In this document: positions 61,900 to 64,000 of the stretch, piece after piece | Layout: every line of letters begins with the position of its first letter | Numbering within the stretch: the stretch's first letter is position 1 | NCBI GenBank assembly: GCA_963978545.1 | Contig: OZ021726.1 | Location: 51,195,959-51,259,958, forward strand | Source: Linyphia triangularis | Taxonomy: Eukaryota > Arthropoda > Arachnida > Araneae > Linyphiidae | Reading direction: 5' to 3' | Length of the DNA: 64,000 nt | Translations under genes and position numbers: made by a program | Notes under the pieces: model-generated | What the model was told of the DNA's origin: nothing | What the model saw: only the letters and a program-made list of their open reading frames with translations | Databases searched by the model: none

Positions 61900-62985
61900 G
61901 CAGAAATTTTTGGTGCATCACGGCAAAATGGTAAATTTTATATTACTATTATTATCTATAGATATATACATTATTTAATATATTTCCACTTTTTATTTTA
62001 CATTATCTATATATTGTTTTATTTTTTTATTAAAATTTTCAGACTATGCAGTAAGAAGCTATTTTTAAACCCCTACCTATACATAAAATATTATAGGTTA
62101 TCATCTCGTAAACCTTCAAAGAAGAGTAGATCCTTAGTTATTAGTCCTAGATAGTAACTTTTTGTATAAAACTTATAGCAAATTTATAGATCTACATTTT
62201 TTGTTTAATATATTTTTCCCTACGACTTATTGTTATGAAGATATAATTGAACAACTCGGCAAAAAACTTAAAAAAGCAGCTTTTTTACGAAAAAGTGTTT
62301 ACTTTGATGCTACGTAACTCTTTACATAATAGCTTTACAAAAGCAAATTGTTCACAAAAGTTGTAGAAAATTTAATATTCTACAACTTTTAAATTTAATG
62401 TTTGTTTTTAAAATGCATTGCGAAAGAGTTATAATCTATAAACTGAAAAACGTATTTTTTTGTGGTGCACCACGGAAAATACACAAAGCAGAGTAACTCC
62501 TTTGTTATTAGTCCTAGAAAATAGGTTTTTGAAGAAAACTTGTAGGAAATTTATTGCTCTACAACTTTTATTCACAAACTTTTTCTCTAAAATGTACCAT
62601 TATGAAGATATAATCAAAAAACTTGACACAAATCTTAAAAAAGTAGCATTTTTACGAAAAAGTTTTGATTTTGATGCGACATAACTATTTACATAATAGG
62701 TCTACAAAAAAACTTAGTATATAAAAGTTGTAGATAATTTAATATTCTACAACTTTTGAATATAATGTTTGTTTCTAAGATGCATTGGCAAAGAGTTATG
62801 ACGTATAAACTGAAAAACGGCTCAGTTTTTGGTGCACCACGGAGAACGCACAAGGGTTAGGAGGTCGAAAACTTGGTTTATAAACCACGGAACCGACCTT
62901 TATAACATATTAAAAAATCAGAACTACATAACCTTTTGCAAGGTAAGACCCCTTTTTCAGTCTCTATTCCCCGGACTAAAATGGT
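61900..62985. repeat. Diverged tandem-repeat block, copy 2 (inverted)
   Basis: gtgcaccac-type motifs at about 61907, 62460 and 62828 reproduce, inverted, the spacing seen in 22475-24060. Homology to copy 1 runs to about 62985, where tctattccccgg matches the cccagggaatagag at 22486. Confidence 0.75.
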
Positions 62986-64000
62986 AATGTGGAATCTTTT
63001 TTTACCAAGCAATCTAAAGCTGCATTCCTCCCCCCCCCCCCCAAAATGTACAAATCTTCTCCAATATGCAATGCAACCCCTGTTGACAGTAGTATTAAAA
63101 CTAAGACGAAAAAATATGCAATTCAAAAATATGTAAATTTTTCTACAATGTAGGGATAAGCATAAGCAAATGTTGTTTTATCTTTCTGCTTGTCAATTTG
63201 CGATCAATTTTCTCAACCAAACTAAAAATTGACGACTACGTTAGCCTTTAAAATTGTCACTAAACTATATAATTTTGTGAAATTAATTTTACTAATTATT
63301 CCCAAAAACACCCACAAACCTGGAAAATCGGCATGATTTTTTTTTTTTCCAAATGAAAAATGGAAACGAATTTAATAAATTTCGCTAAAAAATTTGTATT
63401 TTGAAAACTGTCTGATATATTATACCTCTTGTTTTCTATAAAATCTACATCAATAAATCAAAATATGAAATAAACATTTGCACATCCAAGGCACAATAAT
63501 GAAGCACTATGGTACAGCATGTTGTATATTTGTCCTTATGATTAGGGGAATATCTACTAAATTATCACAAATCATTTATACAAAATTATCCTAAAATACA
63601 TGCAGAGCTCTTGTAATCTGAAACAACACAAAGTAATGATTTTTTGTTTCATAATATGAATGAAGAGAAAACACTAAAATACTACAATAATGAATAAATT
63701 CATCCGCATGTACTGTATATATTGTGTACTTAAACTAAATCTATCCACTTTATTGATAAATAAAACTTAATTCAGTGTTGTTTTGGTCCATTGGCCATGG
63801 AGAACACAGTCTTCGATACGCAAAAACTATTGGATTTTTCTATTCAAGAAAAGAATCAATGTTTCTTTTGATGATATATTTTTGATATTACAAAAATGCT
63901 TAGTTGACCTTGTATTAGAATTTGTAGTTCTCTGGTATCAAATCTATTTCCATTTATAAAGATATGAGGACATGGAAATATACATTAAATTTTCATATAT
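62986..64000. other. AT-rich non-coding stretch
   Basis: No supported gene. A C-run lies at about 63030-63043. The rest is AT-rich with no repeat partner in the window. Confidence 0.4.

Overview
This is an AT-rich eukaryotic window, most likely arthropod and probably chelicerate or spider-like. The host evidence is one gustatory-receptor-type gene (19719-20918, minus strand), several families of cut-and-paste transposons and a tRNA-derived SINE. The host assignment is inference from gene and repeat style; nothing in the window names a species. Apart from the receptor gene, almost everything recognisable is mobile or repetitive.

Positions 1-29.5 kb hold a decayed Tc1-like element (593-2115), a fold-back MITE (5485-6142), a SINE with target-site duplications (TSDs, 7873-8048), a mariner-type element with TA duplications (8551-10550) carrying a nested fold-back, a hAT-type element with an 8-bp TSD (14031-16262), and an element bounded by ~100-bp inverted repeats (17590-19537). 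The receptor gene follows, then a long TTTA microsatellite, then a repeat unit at 22.5-24.84 kb with a small gene for a CXC-type cysteine-rich protein. A collinear but inverted copy of that repeat unit lies at 61.29-62.99 kb.

Positions 29796-45185 are a Maverick/Polinton, 15,390 bp, with terminal inverted repeats beginning AGTAGTG and a 6-bp TSD (GACGTC). It sits inside a 154-155-bp tandem repeat. On the plus strand it carries a protein-primed family B DNA polymerase with N-terminal zinc fingers and one intron (broken), then an AlkB-like dioxygenase gene with a possible PC4-like C-terminal part. On the minus strand, in transcription order, it carries integrase with a chromo-like domain (broken), penton-type minor capsid protein, a small basic virion protein, the double jelly-roll major capsid protein, an adenain-type protease, the packaging ATPase, a small protein with a hydrophobic tail, and an uncharacterised gene (frameshifted). 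Penton, basic protein, capsid and protease are linked by three identical TAATG stop/start overlaps, which suggests a polycistronic morphogenesis mRNA read by termination-reinitiation. The capsid genes, protease and ATPase are open; polymerase and integrase are not, so the copy looks recently inactivated.

Positions 46300-57210 form a 10.9-kb near-perfect palindrome (arms about 6.05 and 4.8 kb, 62-bp centre). Each arm carries a stop-ridden copy of the same uncharacterised gene found at 38577-39234 in the Polinton. The palindrome therefore derives from a second Maverick-related element and resembles a snap-back, defective-interfering-like genome. A ~55-bp inverted repeat at 29490 and 57277 suggests that both the 154-bp repeat and the palindrome belong to an older element into which the intact-looking Polinton jumped. 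From 57.3 kb to the end there is mostly featureless AT-rich DNA plus the inverted repeat copy.
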